64,000 nucleotides of DNA from Streptomyces huiliensis (lineage in GTDB: Bacteria > Actinomycetota > Actinomycetes > Streptomycetales > Streptomycetaceae). Below are positions 8,397-18,700 of this stretch, in pieces. The position numbers were made by a program, and so were the translations under genes. The notes under the pieces were generated by a model, which was not told where the DNA came from, ran no database searches, and saw nothing but the letters and a program-made list of their open reading frames with translations. How positions within the stretch are numbered: position 1 is the stretch's first letter; the number at the start of each line of letters is the position of its first letter. The stretch spans positions 1 to 64,000 of the forward strand of contig NZ_JAIQLH010000037.1 of the NCBI RefSeq assembly GCF_020037025.1. Direction: 5' to 3'.

Positions 8397-9667
8397 CAGA
8401 CGGCCCTCCGCTCCGGCCGGGCGAGCACCATGGCGCTCTGGAAGCCGCCGAAGCCGCTGCCGACGCTCAGCACGGTGTCGACCCGGGCCTCGCGGGCGGT
8501 GAGGGGGGTGTAGTCCAAGTCGCACTCCGGGTCCGGCTCGTGCAGGTTGGCGGTCGGCGGGATGACGCCGTGCTCGACGGCGAGCGCACAGGCGGCGATC
8601 TCCAGGGCGCCGATGGCGCCCAGCGAGTGCCCGATCATCGACTTGATCGAGCTGACGGGCGTCGCGTAGGCGTGCTGCCCGAGGCTCCGCTTGAACGCGG
8701 CCGTCTCGTGGCGGTCGTTCTGCTTGGTGCCGGAGCCGTGCGCGTTGATGTAGTCGACCGCCGTGGCGTCGGTGCGGGCCTCGTCGAGGGCGACGCGGAT
8801 GGCCTCCGCCATCTCCACGCCGTCGGTGCGCAGCCCGGTCATGTGGTACGCGTTGCTGCGCGAGGCGAAGCCGGAGATCTCGGCGTAGACGTGCGCCCCG
8901 CGGGCGCGGGCGGCCGCCAGCTCCTCCAGGACGAAGACGGCCGAACCCTCGCCCAGCACGAACCCGTTGCGGGTGCGGTCGAAGGGGCGCGAGGCGTGCT
9001 CGGCGTCGTCGTTGCGCGGGGTGGTGGCCTTGATGGCGTCGAAGCAGGCGACGGAGATCGGGGAGATCGGGGCGTCCGTGGCCCCGGCCACCATGACGTC
9101 CGCGCTGCCCTCCCGGATCAGCTCCACCGCGTGCCCCACGGAGTCGAGGCCCGAGGTGCAGCCGGTGGAGACGACGGCGGTCGGCCCCTGGGCGCCCACG
9201 GTCCAGGCCACCTCGGCGGCGAACGAACTGGGGACGAAGTGGCCGAAGAGGTGCGGGACGGCGTACGCGTGGTCCACCAGCCAGCCGGAGCCGCCGTCGC
9301 TCACCACGTTGTACTCGGTGTCCAGGCCCATGGTGGCGCCCACGGCGCTGCCGATGGTGACGCCGAGCCGGTGCGGGTCCAGGGCCTCGGGCTCCAGGCC
9401 GCTGTCTGCGACGGCCTCGCGGGCGGCGACCACGGCGAATTGGGCGGCCCGGTCCATGCGCCGGATCTCCTGGGGGCGCAGCCCGGAGGCGGCCGGGTCG
9501 AAGTCCACCTCGGCGGCGACCCGGGAGCGGAACGAGGACGCGTCGAACAGGGAGATGGCCCGGGTGGCGGTCCGGCCCTCGGTCAGCAGCGACCAGAACG
9601 GCTTGGTGCCGCCGCCGCTCCCGGGGGCCACCACGCCGATGCCGGTGATGACCACACGCCTGCTCAT
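8396..9667 (-). CDS. Ketosynthase alpha subunit (KSalpha)
   Basis: 423 residues. The catalytic Cys is in [11 protein letters not shown] (about residue 169), and the two His of the Cys-His-His centre are in [11 protein letters not shown] and in [11 protein letters not shown]. It opens with [16 protein letters not shown], as type II ketosynthases do. It performs the decarboxylative Claisen condensations that build the poly-beta-ketone from malonyl-ACP. ATG 9667 has AGGTGG upstream. It is the first gene of the KSalpha-KSbeta-ACP block. No KSIII or dedicated acyltransferase lies nearby, so an acetate starter and the fatty-acid synthase malonyltransferase are likely. Confidence 0.95.
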   Translation of the reverse strand: MSRRVVITGIGVVAPGSGGGTKPFWSLLTEGRTATRAISLFDASSFRSRVAAEVDFDPAASGLRPQEIRRMDRAAQFAVVAAREAVADSGLEPEALDPHRLGVTIGSAVGATMGLDTEYNVVSDGGSGWLVDHAYAVPHLFGHFVPSSFAAEVAWTVGAQGPTAVVSTGCTSGLDSVGHAVELIREGSADVMVAGATDAPISPISVACFDAIKATTPRNDDAEHASRPFDRTRNGFVLGEGSAVFVLEELAAARARGAHVYAEISGFASRSNAYHMTGLRTDGVEMAEAIRVALDEARTDATAVDYINAHGSGTKQNDRHETAAFKRSLGQHAYATPVSSIKSMIGHSLGAIGALEIAACALAVEHGVIPPTANLHEPDPECDLDYTPLTAREARVDTVLSVGSGFGGFQSAMVLARPERRAV

Positions 9668-9800
9668 CGCGGACCACCTGCCCGTGCCGTACCGGGCCGG
9701 GCCGCCCGGAGGGGATGACGGGCGCGCTCTGTCTTCACGGGCGCTTCCTCTCTGTCCTGTGCTGATGCCTTGCGGTGGCTCCGACGGTCCGGCAGAGCCC

Positions 9801-10580
9801 TCAAACCCTGCTCGACCCGGAGCGGAGCCCGCCCGCCGCGGCCGCCGGCTCCCGCAGCAGCGCGGCGAGTTCGGCCAGCAGCAGCCGGGGGAGGGCCGGT
9901 TCGCGGACGAAGAAGTGGTCGCCGGGGACCGTGCGCAGCGTGAAGCCCTCGGGGGCGTAGCGCTGCCACTCGCCGGCCCACGGGACGGGCACCACGGCGT
10001 CGGCCCGGCCGGCCAGCGCGAGCACCGGGACGGGCAGCGGCCCGGCGGGACGGGCCCGCAGCGCCTCGGCGAGCCGGAAGTCGTCGCGCAGGACCGGCAG
10101 GACGGTGCGCCGCCAGAGGGCGCCGGCGCGGGCGTCGAGGGCGAGGCCGGGGAGCATGCCGAGGGTGCGGAGCCGTTCCAGCAGCACCGGTTCGGGCAGC
10201 CGCGCGGCCTCGCCCGGCGCCAGCGGCCCGGGCCGGTGCGGGGGCGGTACGGCGCCCAGCACCAGGCGCTCGGGGAGCCGCCGGCCGGACGCGCGCAGCT
10301 CCTCGGCGAGCGCCGCCGCGACGAGTCCGCCGAGGCTGTGCCCGTAGAACGCGAACGGCCGGTCGAGCAGCGGGTCCAGCCGCTCCACGAGGTGGGCGAG
10401 GAGCGGCCCGGGGGCGGTGACGCGCGGTTCCCTGGCCCGGCTCTCCCGGCCGGGCAGCAGGACGGGCACGACCTCCGCGGCGTCCCCCCAGACGCGCTGC
10501 CAGCGGGCGAAGCAGGAGACGCCGGCGCCCGCGTGGTGGAAGCAGAACAGCCGGGCCCGGGCCGGGTGCCGGCCGGTCAC
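9801..10580 (-). CDS. Type II thioesterase (alpha/beta hydrolase)
   Basis: 259 residues. The opening [19 protein letters not shown] is typical of stand-alone type II thioesterases. The nucleophile is Ser82 in GHSLGG, the Asp lies in [10 protein letters not shown], and the His in PGDHFFV. Such enzymes remove misprimed or stalled acyl groups from carrier proteins. They are usual with modular PKS/NRPS and rarer with type II PKS. The GTG start overlaps the stop of the upstream cyclase gene (GTGA), so the two are coupled. The gap to KSalpha is 133 bp, so it may be cotranscribed with the minimal PKS. Confidence 0.88.
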   Translation of the reverse strand: MTGRHPARARLFCFHHAGAGVSCFARWQRVWGDAAEVVPVLLPGRESRAREPRVTAPGPLLAHLVERLDPLLDRPFAFYGHSLGGLVAAALAEELRASGRRLPERLVLGAVPPPHRPGPLAPGEAARLPEPVLLERLRTLGMLPGLALDARAGALWRRTVLPVLRDDFRLAEALRARPAGPLPVPVLALAGRADAVVPVPWAGEWQRYAPEGFTLRTVPGDHFFVREPALPRLLLAELAALLREPAAAAGGLRSGSSRV

Positions 10581-11347
10581 CCGTCCACCAGCGCCACGGC
10601 ACGCGTCCAGCCGGCCCCGCCGCCCTTGATCTTCACGGGGAAGCAGGACACCTGGAATCCGGTCGGCGCCGGCAGGTCCTCCAGCCGGAGCCGCTCGATC
10701 TGGCAGTACTCGCGGCGGCGGCCGGCGAAGTGGGCGGGCCAGAGCACCGACGGGTCGCCGGTCTCCTGGTACGCCTTGATCATGTGGGTGAACGGCGCGT
10801 CGAGGCTCCACGCGTCCGTGCCGATGACCCGTACGCCGAGGTCCAGCAGGTAGTCGGTGGCCGGCCCGTCGAGCCCGGCGAAGTCGGTGAAGTAGCGCGG
10901 GGTGCCGGCGTGCCGGGAGGCGCCGGTGCGCAGCAGGACGATGTCGAGCGGATCCGGCTGCCGGCCCAGCCGCTTCAGCTCCCGCTCGATCCGGTCGACG
11001 CCGATGACGCCGGTGCCGGCGTCCGACACGTCCAGCAGCATCCCCGGGCGCAGGAACCAGTCGAGCGGCATCTCGTCGATGTTCCGCGGCCGGCCGTAGG
11101 TGCCCGTGGAGCCGTAGTGGGACGGCGCGTCCACGTGCGTACCGGTATGGCTGGTGAGGGTCAGCGTGTCCAGTGAGAGCAGCTCGCCGCCCGGGAGTTC
11201 GGCCGGGTCCAGCTCCAGACCGAAGTGCTTCCTCATCTCCTCGCTCATGTGCCGGGCGCCCTCGGCGGGCGTCATGACCTCGTGGCGGACGGGGTCGGGC
11301 TCCCAGCCGTCCGCGTCGACGGGCTGGGACAGGTCGATGATGCGCAA
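10577..11347 (-). CDS. PF04199 cyclase (DpsY/SnoaM-like)
   Basis: 256 residues with the metal-binding signature SHTGTHVDAPSHY, fitting HxGTHxDxPxH of the cyclase/kynurenine formamidase superfamily. In anthracycline clusters, members such as DpsY and SnoaM close the second and third rings. In this context it is the best candidate for later ring cyclisation, as no metallo-beta-lactamase-type cyclase is present. The start is most likely the TTG at 11347 (LRIIDLSQPVD), preceded by GGGGGG; this is a weak call because no ATG/GTG fits before the conserved start. It heads the minus-strand operon and diverges from the response regulator gene. Confidence 0.85.
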   Translation of the reverse strand: MRIIDLSQPVDADGWEPDPVRHEVMTPAEGARHMSEEMRKHFGLELDPAELPGGELLSLDTLTLTSHTGTHVDAPSHYGSTGTYGRPRNIDEMPLDWFLRPGMLLDVSDAGTGVIGVDRIERELKRLGRQPDPLDIVLLRTGASRHAGTPRYFTDFAGLDGPATDYLLDLGVRVIGTDAWSLDAPFTHMIKAYQETGDPSVLWPAHFAGRRREYCQIERLRLEDLPAPTGFQVSCFPVKIKGGGAGWTRAVALVDG

Positions 11348-11589
11348 GTCGCCCCCCTGGCAGTGGGTTCCGGTCCCGGCCGCGGTCGCGGCGGAACGCG
11401 GATCACTGTGCGCGTCCCCCCTAGAGGACGGATCGAGGGCGCCCCACCGGCCGTACGGGCGGCGGTGGTTGACCGGCGATCCAGTCCGGCCCGAGGCGCG
11501 CGGCGCAGGGTCGGGGAGACGGCGCGGTGACACGGGGAATCGGGACCGCATAGGGTACGGTTCCGACGGTATGTGCCAAAGGGGGCCCG

Positions 11590-12237
11590 ATGATCAGCGT
11601 TCTCCTCGCCGAGGACGAGCACTTGATACGCGGCGCGCTCACGGTGCTGCTGGGCGAGGAGTTCGACCTCCGGGTCGTCGCGGACACGGGCCGGGGCGAC
11701 GAGGTGCTCCCGCTCGCGCTGGAGCACCAGCCGGACGTCGCCGTCCTGGACGTCAACCTGCTGGACGTGTCCGGCCTCGACGTCGCCGAGCAGCTGCACC
11801 GGCACGTCCCGTCCTGCCGAGTGATGATGCTGACCAGCCTCGGCACGCCCGGCACCGTGCGGCAGGCCATCGAACGGGGCGTCAACGGCTACCTGTTGAA
11901 GGACGCGGCCCCCGGCGCGCTCGCCGAGGCCATCCGGAAGGTGGCCGCCGGCCACCGCGTGATCGCGCCCGAACTGATGCTGGCCGCGTGGGAGAGCCGC
12001 ACCAATCCGCTGACGCCCCGCGAGACGGAGATCCTGCGCTGGGCTTCCGAGGGGCGGGCCGTCCGCGACATCGCCGCCGCCGCGCAGCTCTCGCCCGGTA
12101 CGGTCAGGAACTATCTGAGCAGTAGCATAGCCAAGCTGGGGGCACGGAGCCGCCTGGACGCCGTGCGTCTCGCGAGGGAGGCGGGGTGGCTGATCCCGGC
12201 CCCTGGCCGCGCCCCTTCCCAGGACACGTCACCGTGA
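11590..12237 (+). CDS. NarL/FixJ-type response regulator
   Basis: 215 residues. Receiver domain: acidic pair in LLAEDEH, phosphoacceptor Asp54 in AVLDVN, conserved Lys in YLLKDAAPG. The C-terminal LuxR-type helix-turn-helix runs from PLTPRETEILRWASEG to IAKLGARSR. It binds promoter DNA after phosphorylation, presumably by the histidine kinase encoded convergently on the other strand. The last 134 bp overlap the 3' end of that kinase gene. It is divergent from the PF04199 cyclase, so it may control the polyketide operon; this is inferred from position. Confidence 0.9.
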   Translation: MISVLLAEDEHLIRGALTVLLGEEFDLRVVADTGRGDEVLPLALEHQPDVAVLDVNLLDVSGLDVAEQLHRHVPSCRVMMLTSLGTPGTVRQAIERGVNGYLLKDAAPGALAEAIRKVAAGHRVIAPELMLAAWESRTNPLTPRETEILRWASEGRAVRDIAAAAQLSPGTVRNYLSSSIAKLGARSRLDAVRLAREAGWLIPAPGRAPSQDTSP

Positions 12238-13372
12238 GCAGGAACCATCCGTCGGTGGTGTTCCGTACCGTGCACCGGCCGCCCACGGCCGACACCCGCG
12301 CCGCGAGGTTCCGCAGTCCGTGGCCGCCGGGCGACGTGCCGTCCGTGGGGTGCGCGGGGTCCGGTACGCGTTCCTCGGGCCGCCGCGGCGGGCGGCGTAC
12401 GCCGTCGTTGCCCACCTGGAGCTCCACGCCGTCCTCCCGGCTCCGTAAGAGGATCCGGCACCGGGACGCCTCGCTGTGCCGCAGCAGGTTGGTCACCGCC
12501 TCGCGGAGCGCGATGGCGAACACGTCCTCGGTCTCGGCCGTGAGGGCCACGCCGGGGTCGAAGCCGACGGTGGCCGTGACGCCCGCGCTGTCCAGCAGCG
12601 AGCGGGCGTTCTCCACCTCCCCGTGGAAGGTGAGGTCCTGGAAGCCGTGGGCCATGGACCGCAGGTTGCTCAGCGCCTCCCGGGTGATGCCCATCAGGCC
12701 CCGGAGCTCCGACCGCGCCCGCTCGTTCTGCGTCCCGAGGTACCGGTCCGCCATCTCGCCGCGGATCGCCGCCATGGTCAGCCGCGTCGCCAGCAGGTCG
12801 TGCAGGTCGCGCGCGATGCGCACCCGTTCGTCCTGGGCCGCGCCCCGCACGGCGCTGGCCTGCGCGTGCCGCATCCGCGACAACTGCCGCACCATGCGCA
12901 TCAGTGCCGCCACGCTCAGCCCGATGGCCAGGGTGACCGCGGTGACCGTGAGCGTCTGGTCGAACGGCAGGTCGCTGTGCCGGCCCATCACCCAGGCGCC
13001 GGCCACCAGCACGGCGAACGCGCTCCTGCCCCGCCAGCCCGGGACCAGTGCCAGAGCCGAGCCCGCCGCGAACCCGGCCATCCCGGGCCATTCGACGGAG
13101 AACGCGAAGACCGGCAGGTAGGTCAGGACGGTCTGCAGGGCCAGGGTGAACAACAGCCGCTCGCAGCGCGGCCGGCCCGCCGCCGGAAGGGTGTGCAGCA
13201 CCTGCAGGACGACCAGCACGGGGAACGACAGCCCCCATGCGACGAGGGCGTCCGGTGGGGCACCGGACGCCAGCAGCGCGTACAGGCCGGTCAGCCCGAC
13301 CCCGCACTGGAAGGTGGTGATCACACCCACCGTGGTCCACGCCGAGGCGTGGTTCTTCCTCCACCAGCTCAT
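12104..13372 (-). CDS. Sensor histidine kinase (HisKA_3, DesK/LiaS-like)
   Basis: 422 residues. About five hydrophobic segments occupy the first 165 residues. The dimerisation/phosphoacceptor motif is DERVRIARDLHDLLA (His in DLH), and the ATPase domain has the N box EAVTNLLRHS and the G box HGLRNLAARV. It should autophosphorylate and pass phosphate to the response regulator at 11590-12237. The two genes are tail to tail and overlap by 134 bp. The C-terminal about 40 residues after LTVTCPGK are Pro/Arg/Ser-rich with no obvious domain and lie wholly in the overlap, so the true stop may simply be late. ATG 13372 follows GGGGGAG. Confidence 0.9.
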   Translation of the reverse strand: MSWWRKNHASAWTTVGVITTFQCGVGLTGLYALLASGAPPDALVAWGLSFPVLVVLQVLHTLPAAGRPRCERLLFTLALQTVLTYLPVFAFSVEWPGMAGFAAGSALALVPGWRGRSAFAVLVAGAWVMGRHSDLPFDQTLTVTAVTLAIGLSVAALMRMVRQLSRMRHAQASAVRGAAQDERVRIARDLHDLLATRLTMAAIRGEMADRYLGTQNERARSELRGLMGITREALSNLRSMAHGFQDLTFHGEVENARSLLDSAGVTATVGFDPGVALTAETEDVFAIALREAVTNLLRHSEASRCRILLRSREDGVELQVGNDGVRRPPRRPEERVPDPAHPTDGTSPGGHGLRNLAARVSAVGGRCTVRNTTDGWFLLTVTCPGKGRGQGPGSATPPPSRDARRPGGSVPPAWLCYCSDSS

Positions 13373-13631
13373 TGGCTCCCCCGATGCCTGTTCCGCTGTC
13401 GATCCACATCGTAAGCACGGACGTTGCCGCAGCGTATGGGCGAGGTAACAGCTTCGACCGGCTCATTCCCGGGCCCCTTCCGCGCTCATGGCCGCGGAGT
13501 ATATGAGGGATGCACAAGAGGGCATGTGCAAGAATCACAGGCCCCCTCGTGCGGAACGCCCTGGAGAGGGCGGCACCGGAATGGAACCCTCGGTTCACGG
13601 CTTCAAGTCGCGACCGATCGAAGGGTTGACC

Positions 13632-14441
13632 GTGCAGTTGAAGATCGGGGTCCTCGGCCCCCTCTCCGTCTCCCACAACGGCAAGTCCATCGTTCCGACC
13701 GCCGGGAAACCGCGGCAGATCCTCACCCTCCTCGCCCTGCGCGCCGGCCGTGCGGTGCCGGTGGCCACCCTCATGGAGGAGCTCTGGGGGGACGGCGTGC
13801 CGCGCAGCGCCGCCACCACCCTCCAGACGTACATCCTCCAACTCCGGCGGCACATCGCCGCGTCCCTCCCGGCCGGCTCCACCGCGGGCCCCAAGGAGAT
13901 CCTGTCCATGTCCTTCGGGGGCTACCGGCTCACGGCGCCGGTCAGGGCCCACGACTTCGCCGAGTTCCAGGAGCTGGCGCTGCGCGGCGGCACCGCGCTG
14001 GAGGCGGGCGACGCACGCAACGCGGCGGACATCCTGCGCCGCGCCCTGGACCTGTGGCGCGGCCCGGCCCTGGAGGACGTACCGCGCGGCGTCGTCCTCG
14101 AACTCCAGGCCATCGGCATGGAGGAGGCCAGGACCCAGGTGCTGGAACAGCGCATCGAGGCCGAACTCCGGCTCGGCCGGCACTCGTCGCTCATCGCCGA
14201 GCTGCGGATGCTCACCGCGCAGCACCCGCTGAACGAGAACATCAGCGCCCAGCTGATGGTTGCCTTCTACCGCTCGGGCAGCACCTGGCGGGCGCTGGAG
14301 GAGTTCCGGCGGCTGCGCGACAGCCTCAGCCGGGAGCTCGGCATCGAGCCGACGCCGCGGCTCCAGCGGCTGCATCGCTCGATCCTGAGCGGGGAGGGTG
14401 AGTTCGAGGCGGCAGGGCAGGGGCAGTTGCTCGCCGGCTAG
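13632..14441 (+). CDS. SARP-family transcriptional activator
   Basis: 269 residues, matching DnrI/ActII-ORF4 in size. The N-terminal OmpR-type DNA-binding domain starts IGVLGPLSVSHNGKSIVPTA and continues through LMEELWG and TTLQTYILQLRR. It is followed by a bacterial transcriptional activation (BTAD) domain ending GIEPTPRLQRLHRSIL. SARPs bind direct heptamer repeats and recruit RNA polymerase to biosynthetic promoters. I chose the GTG at 13632 because GAAGGG precedes it and family members begin here; ATG 13581 and 13488 are longer alternatives. Candidate target sites with 11-bp periodicity lie at 6176 and 23929. Confidence 0.93.
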   Translation: MQLKIGVLGPLSVSHNGKSIVPTAGKPRQILTLLALRAGRAVPVATLMEELWGDGVPRSAATTLQTYILQLRRHIAASLPAGSTAGPKEILSMSFGGYRLTAPVRAHDFAEFQELALRGGTALEAGDARNAADILRRALDLWRGPALEDVPRGVVLELQAIGMEEARTQVLEQRIEAELRLGRHSSLIAELRMLTAQHPLNENISAQLMVAFYRSGSTWRALEEFRRLRDSLSRELGIEPTPRLQRLHRSILSGEGEFEAAGQGQLLAG

Positions 14442-14503
14442 TACGGACGACGGCATGCCGGCCGGTCGCCGGGCGGAGGCGGTGGCGGGCCGGAGGTACG
14501 GGA

Positions 14504-14544
14504 GCGGGGCCGGGCGCGGGGATTCCTCCCGCGGCCGGCCCCGC
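14504..14544. terminator. GC-rich hairpin terminator
   Basis: An imperfect stem (GCGGGGCCGGG with CCGGCCCCGC) between the convergent SARP and ABM genes. Confidence 0.55.
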
Positions 14545-14562
14545 GCCGTCCGTCTCGGGGCG

Positions 14563-14856
14563 TCAGGCGGCGTCCCGCTCCAGGACCGGGACGTAGACGT
14601 TCGGCTCGCTGGTGGCGAGCGCGCGCAGCGCCGTGGCGTGCGGGACGAACGCCGGCTGCTTCAGCGCCGCGTCGAAGTGCTCCCGGCTCTCCCACTCGGC
14701 GACGTTGACGTACGCGCCCGGCAGGTCGGCGTGGCGGACGAGGCGGTGGCGCAGGAAGCCGGGCTGGGCGGCGAAGAACGCCGAGGTCTCGTCGAAGGCC
14801 CGCTCGAACTCCTCGGTGGAGCCGTGGACCTGGAAACGGTTGACGAACGTGATCAC
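14563..14856 (-). CDS. Antibiotic biosynthesis monooxygenase (ABM, anthrone oxidase-type)
   Basis: 97 residues, a dimeric alpha/beta-barrel ABM protein: ITFVNRFQVHG, EFERAFDETSAFFAAQPGFLRHRLVRH and NVAEWESREHFDAALKQ. Cofactor-free relatives such as TcmH and ActVA-ORF6 oxidise anthrones to quinones. That role fits an anthracycline-like pathway lacking a PHBH-type flavin hydroxylase. GTG 14856 follows GAGAGG about 10 nt upstream. It sits between the SARP gene and the SWIM/SNF2 pair. Confidence 0.85.
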   Translation of the reverse strand: MITFVNRFQVHGSTEEFERAFDETSAFFAAQPGFLRHRLVRHADLPGAYVNVAEWESREHFDAALKQPAFVPHATALRALATSEPNVYVPVLERDAA

Positions 14857-14935
14857 AGCGGTTGCCTCTCGGTGGTGGCGGGGACTCTCGTCCCCGCCAT
14901 GCTGGCGCCGCCCGCTCGACGGGTGCTCGAACGCC

Positions 14936-15751
14936 TCAGGCGCCGCCCCCGGCGGTCCGCCACGCGTGCGCCGCGGCCCGCTCCACCGCGCCGGCCAGCC
15001 ACTCGGCGTCCCCCGGGGTACCGCCCGGCGGCGGGCCCAGGCGGCGCAGCCGGCGGGCGGGGTCGGCGGGCGGCTGCGGGTGCAGTGGGACGGCGGACAG
15101 GTCGCCGCCGGTGAAATAGCCGTCTGCCGAGGGGAGTTCGGACGCGGGGACGCTCTCCGGGCCCGCCGCCGCCTCCGCGCCGCCGCCGGAGCGGGCGGCC
15201 CGCAGCTCGGTCAGCAGCTTCTCCCGGCTGCGCCCGCGCAGGGTGGGCAGCAGGAACGGGTTGTCCTCCAGGGAGTTGGCGAACGTGTAGTGCACGGCGG
15301 CGCCGTGGGCGCACGGGTCGCCGGTGTCCCGGCAGTCGCAGCGGGAGGACAGCTCGCCGCGCCGCGGGAACAGGGTGAGCCCGGCCTTGCCGAAGGTGTC
15401 GTCGATGTTCTCCGGCATGCGGCCCTCCAGCAGGGACGCCGCGTGCTGGAGCTGCCCGGCGAGGACCCGGACGCCGGCCGTCCACTCGCTGTCGCTGAAA
15501 ACGGGCAGGTGGAGCGTCACCTCGCAGCTGCTCTTGGGCAGCTCCACCCGGGCGGTGACCTCGCCGGGGCGGACCGTCAGCCCCTGCACCGCGCCGTTGC
15601 GGGCCAGCGTACGGCCGCGCGGCAGGCGGGGATTGGGGTAGGTGGCGCCCAGCGACTCCAGGGCGCGGATCCAGCGCCTGCTCCACCAGGTGCTCCCCAG
15701 GGCGGCAGGCTTCTCGCGGGTGGCCGTGCTGCGGCGGGTGGCGGTGCTCAT
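14936..15751 (-). CDS. SWIM zinc finger protein
   Basis: 271 residues. The SWIM zinc-binding motif is at CDCRDTGDPCAHG (pattern CxC...CxH), around residue 140. The N-terminus (STWWSRRWIRALESLG) is typical of SWIM proteins found next to SNF2 helicases in actinobacteria. SWIM domains bind DNA or protein partners. ATG 15751 overlaps the stop of the SNF2 gene (ATGA), so the two are translationally coupled and probably act together in DNA metabolism. No link to polyketide chemistry is apparent. Confidence 0.85.
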   Translation of the reverse strand: MSTATRRSTATREKPAALGSTWWSRRWIRALESLGATYPNPRLPRGRTLARNGAVQGLTVRPGEVTARVELPKSSCEVTLHLPVFSDSEWTAGVRVLAGQLQHAASLLEGRMPENIDDTFGKAGLTLFPRRGELSSRCDCRDTGDPCAHGAAVHYTFANSLEDNPFLLPTLRGRSREKLLTELRAARSGGGAEAAAGPESVPASELPSADGYFTGGDLSAVPLHPQPPADPARRLRRLGPPPGGTPGDAEWLAGAVERAAAHAWRTAGGGA

Positions 15752-18700
15752 GCCGTCTCTCCTGTGGCTGCCGAAAGGGTCGGGTCGCCCGCGCCCGTGG
15801 ACTCCTCCGAGTCGGCGAGGCGGACGAGGGCGCGCAGGGCGTCGTCGTCGAGCTCGGCCAGCCAGGTCTCGCTCGTGCCGACGACGGCGTCCGCGAGGGA
15901 GCGTTTGCTCTCCAGGAGCGCGGCGATGCGTTCCTCGAAGGTGTCGGCGGTGACCAGCTTGTGCACGTGCACGGTCTTGGTCTGGCCGAGGCGGTGGGCG
16001 CGGTCGGTGGCCTGGTCCTCGACGGCGGGGTTCCACCAGCGGTCGTAGTGCAGGACGTGCGAGGCGCGGGTGAGGTTGAGGCCGAAGCCGCCCGCCTTGA
16101 GGCTGATGATGAGGATCGGGGACGCCGTGTCGTCGTGCTGGAACGCGTCGACCATCGCGTCGCGCCGCTCGGGCGGGGTGCCGCCGTGCAGGAACGGTAC
16201 ATCGTCCAGGCCGAGTTCGGCGGCCAGGTGGCGGGACAGCAGGTCGCCCATGACGCGGTACTGGGTGAAGACCAGCGCCCGGTCGCCCGCCGCCACGGCC
16301 TCGCCGAGCATCTCGGTGGCCCGCATCAGCTTCCCGGAGCGGCCCGCGAGCGAGCCGGTCGCCGTCGTCTCCTCCTCGTGCAGGTACTGGACCGGGTGGT
16401 TGCAGATCTGCTTGAGGTGGGTGAGTAGCCGCAGGACGTTGCCCTGCCGCCGGCTGCCGGTGCCGAGCCCCTCGTCGCCGTCGAGCGCGTCCGCGACGGC
16501 CGCGCGGTAGAGCCGGGCCTGCTCGGCGGTGAGGTCGCAGGGAACCGTGGACTCCATCTTGGCCGGCAGCTCGTCCACCACCGCGCTCTTCAGCCGTCGC
16601 AGCACGAACGGCGTGACGACGGCTCGCAGCCGCTCGGCCGCCTCCTTGTCGCCGTCGCGCTCGATCGGCCCGGCGAACTGCTCCTTGAACCGCCGGTGTG
16701 AGCCGAGCAGTCCGGGGTTGGCGAAGTGGGTGATGGACCACAGCTCCGACAGCCGGTTCTCGACCGGGGTGCCGGTGAGCGCGACCCGGGACCTGGCCTC
16801 CAGGCGCATGGCCGCGCGGGCCGTCTGGGCGGTGTGGTTCTTGATCTGTTGCGCTTCGTCCAGGACGACGAGGTCCCAGTCGACGGAGGCGAGCAGGTCG
16901 GCGTCCAGGCGCAGCAGCGCGTAGCTGGTGACGACGACCGCGCCCGGGGCGAACGCGGCGGGGTCGGTGGCCCGCCGGGTGCCGTGGTGCCGCACGACGG
17001 TCAAGCCCGGTGCGAACCGGGCGAGTTCGCGTTCCCAGTTGCTCACCACGGACGTCGGGCAGACGACGAGCCGGGGGCGGTCGCCGGTGCGTCCGGCGAG
17101 CAGCGCGATGGTCTGGAGGGTCTTGCCGAGGCCCATGTCGTCGGCGAGCAGCGCGCCGAAGCCCAGGTCGGTGAGGGACTGCAGCCAGGCGACGCCGCGC
17201 CGCTGGTAGTCGCGGAGGTCGGCGTGCACGCCGGTCAGGTCGGGTTCGGTGCGCCGGCCCGCCTCGCGCAGCCGGGCGACGAGGTCGGCGACCGAGCCGT
17301 CGGCCACGGCCGGGACGTCGCCGAACTCGTCGGTGCGGTGGCGGCCGCACAGCGCGATGGAGAGCGCCTCGGCGGTGGAGAGCCGGCCGGTCTTGCCGAC
17401 CAGCCCGGCCAGGTCGTCGATCCGGTCCGGGTCGAGCCGGACCCAGGTGTCCCGCCAGGGGGCGAGGGGTTCGCCGCGGGAGGCGAGGAGGGCGACCTCG
17501 TCGGGGGTCGCCGGCTCGTCGCCGACGACGGCCTCCCAGCGGTAGGTGACGGTACGGCCGGGGGGCGCGCCGGCGTTCTTGCGCGCGGTCCTGCGGGTGC
17601 CGACGCGGAGGCGGGGGGCGAGCACGTTGCCGTGCCCGCCGTTCTCGCCGTGCTTGTCGTGGCCGCCGCTCAGCGCGTCCGGGACGGCGAGGCCGATGCC
17701 CGCGGTGTGCAGGGCGGTCGCGGTGTCGCCGAACAACTCGGCGGCCTGGAAGGGGTTGAGGAGGACGCGGACGGGCCGGCTCTCCTCCAGGGCGGCGGCG
17801 AGCGGCCGGAACACGCGGGCCGCGCGGCCCAGTCCCTCGGTCAGCGCCTCCTGCGGCCCGGCGAGGACGCGGCCGGCGACGGCGAGGGTGCCGGAGCCGG
17901 AGTCCCAGACCCGCTCGGCGGAGACCAGGGTGCCGGGCTCGTCCACCGCTTCGACGTGGAAGGTCAGCGGCCAGAGCGCGTCCGGCCCGGCGGGCGTGCC
18001 GAGGCGGAGGCAGAGCCGGGCGGCGGCCCGTTCGCCGCCGCCGGCCTCCGCCCACTCCGCGAGCCGCTCGGGGGTGAGTCCGGCGGGGGCGGACACGTCG
18101 GTGGCGCCGGCGAGCGCGGCCGTCCAGGAGTCCGCCGGGGCGGCGGGGGACTGGGCGCGGGCGCAGGCGTCGGCGACGGCGTCGCAGAACGCGGTGAGCA
18201 GGGCGAGCGGGGACCAGACCCGCGCCTCCCCGGGGGTGCCGTCGGGGGAGGGGGCGGTGGTGCGCAGGGCGTGGGCGGCGGCGGGCAGCGCTTGGGCGAG
18301 GGCCGCCAGTCGGGGGTCGCCGCCGGTCTCCGCCCGCCAGTGGGCGCGGACCCGGCCCTCGCCGGCCTCGCTCAGGGCGGGGACCAGGTGGCCCGCGGTG
18401 ACGTGCTCCAGGGCGAGCCGGGCGGCGACGGCCCAGGCGCGGACGGAGTGGTCCCAGAGGTGTTCGGGGACGGCGTGGGCCTCTTCGGCGCCTTCCTCGT
18501 CCTCCTCGTCCTCCTCGTCCCCATCGTCCTCATCGCGGGCGGCGGCCAGGGCGGCCAGCGCCCCGACCGCCTCGCCGACCGGCACCAGCAGCGCGGGGAC
18601 GTCCGCGTCCACGAGGGAGCCGCCGTGCGGCAGGAGGGTGGGGAGCCGGGTGCCGGCGGCGGCGCGGGCGGCGGGCAGGCCCAGGGCCGCCGCCTCCGCC

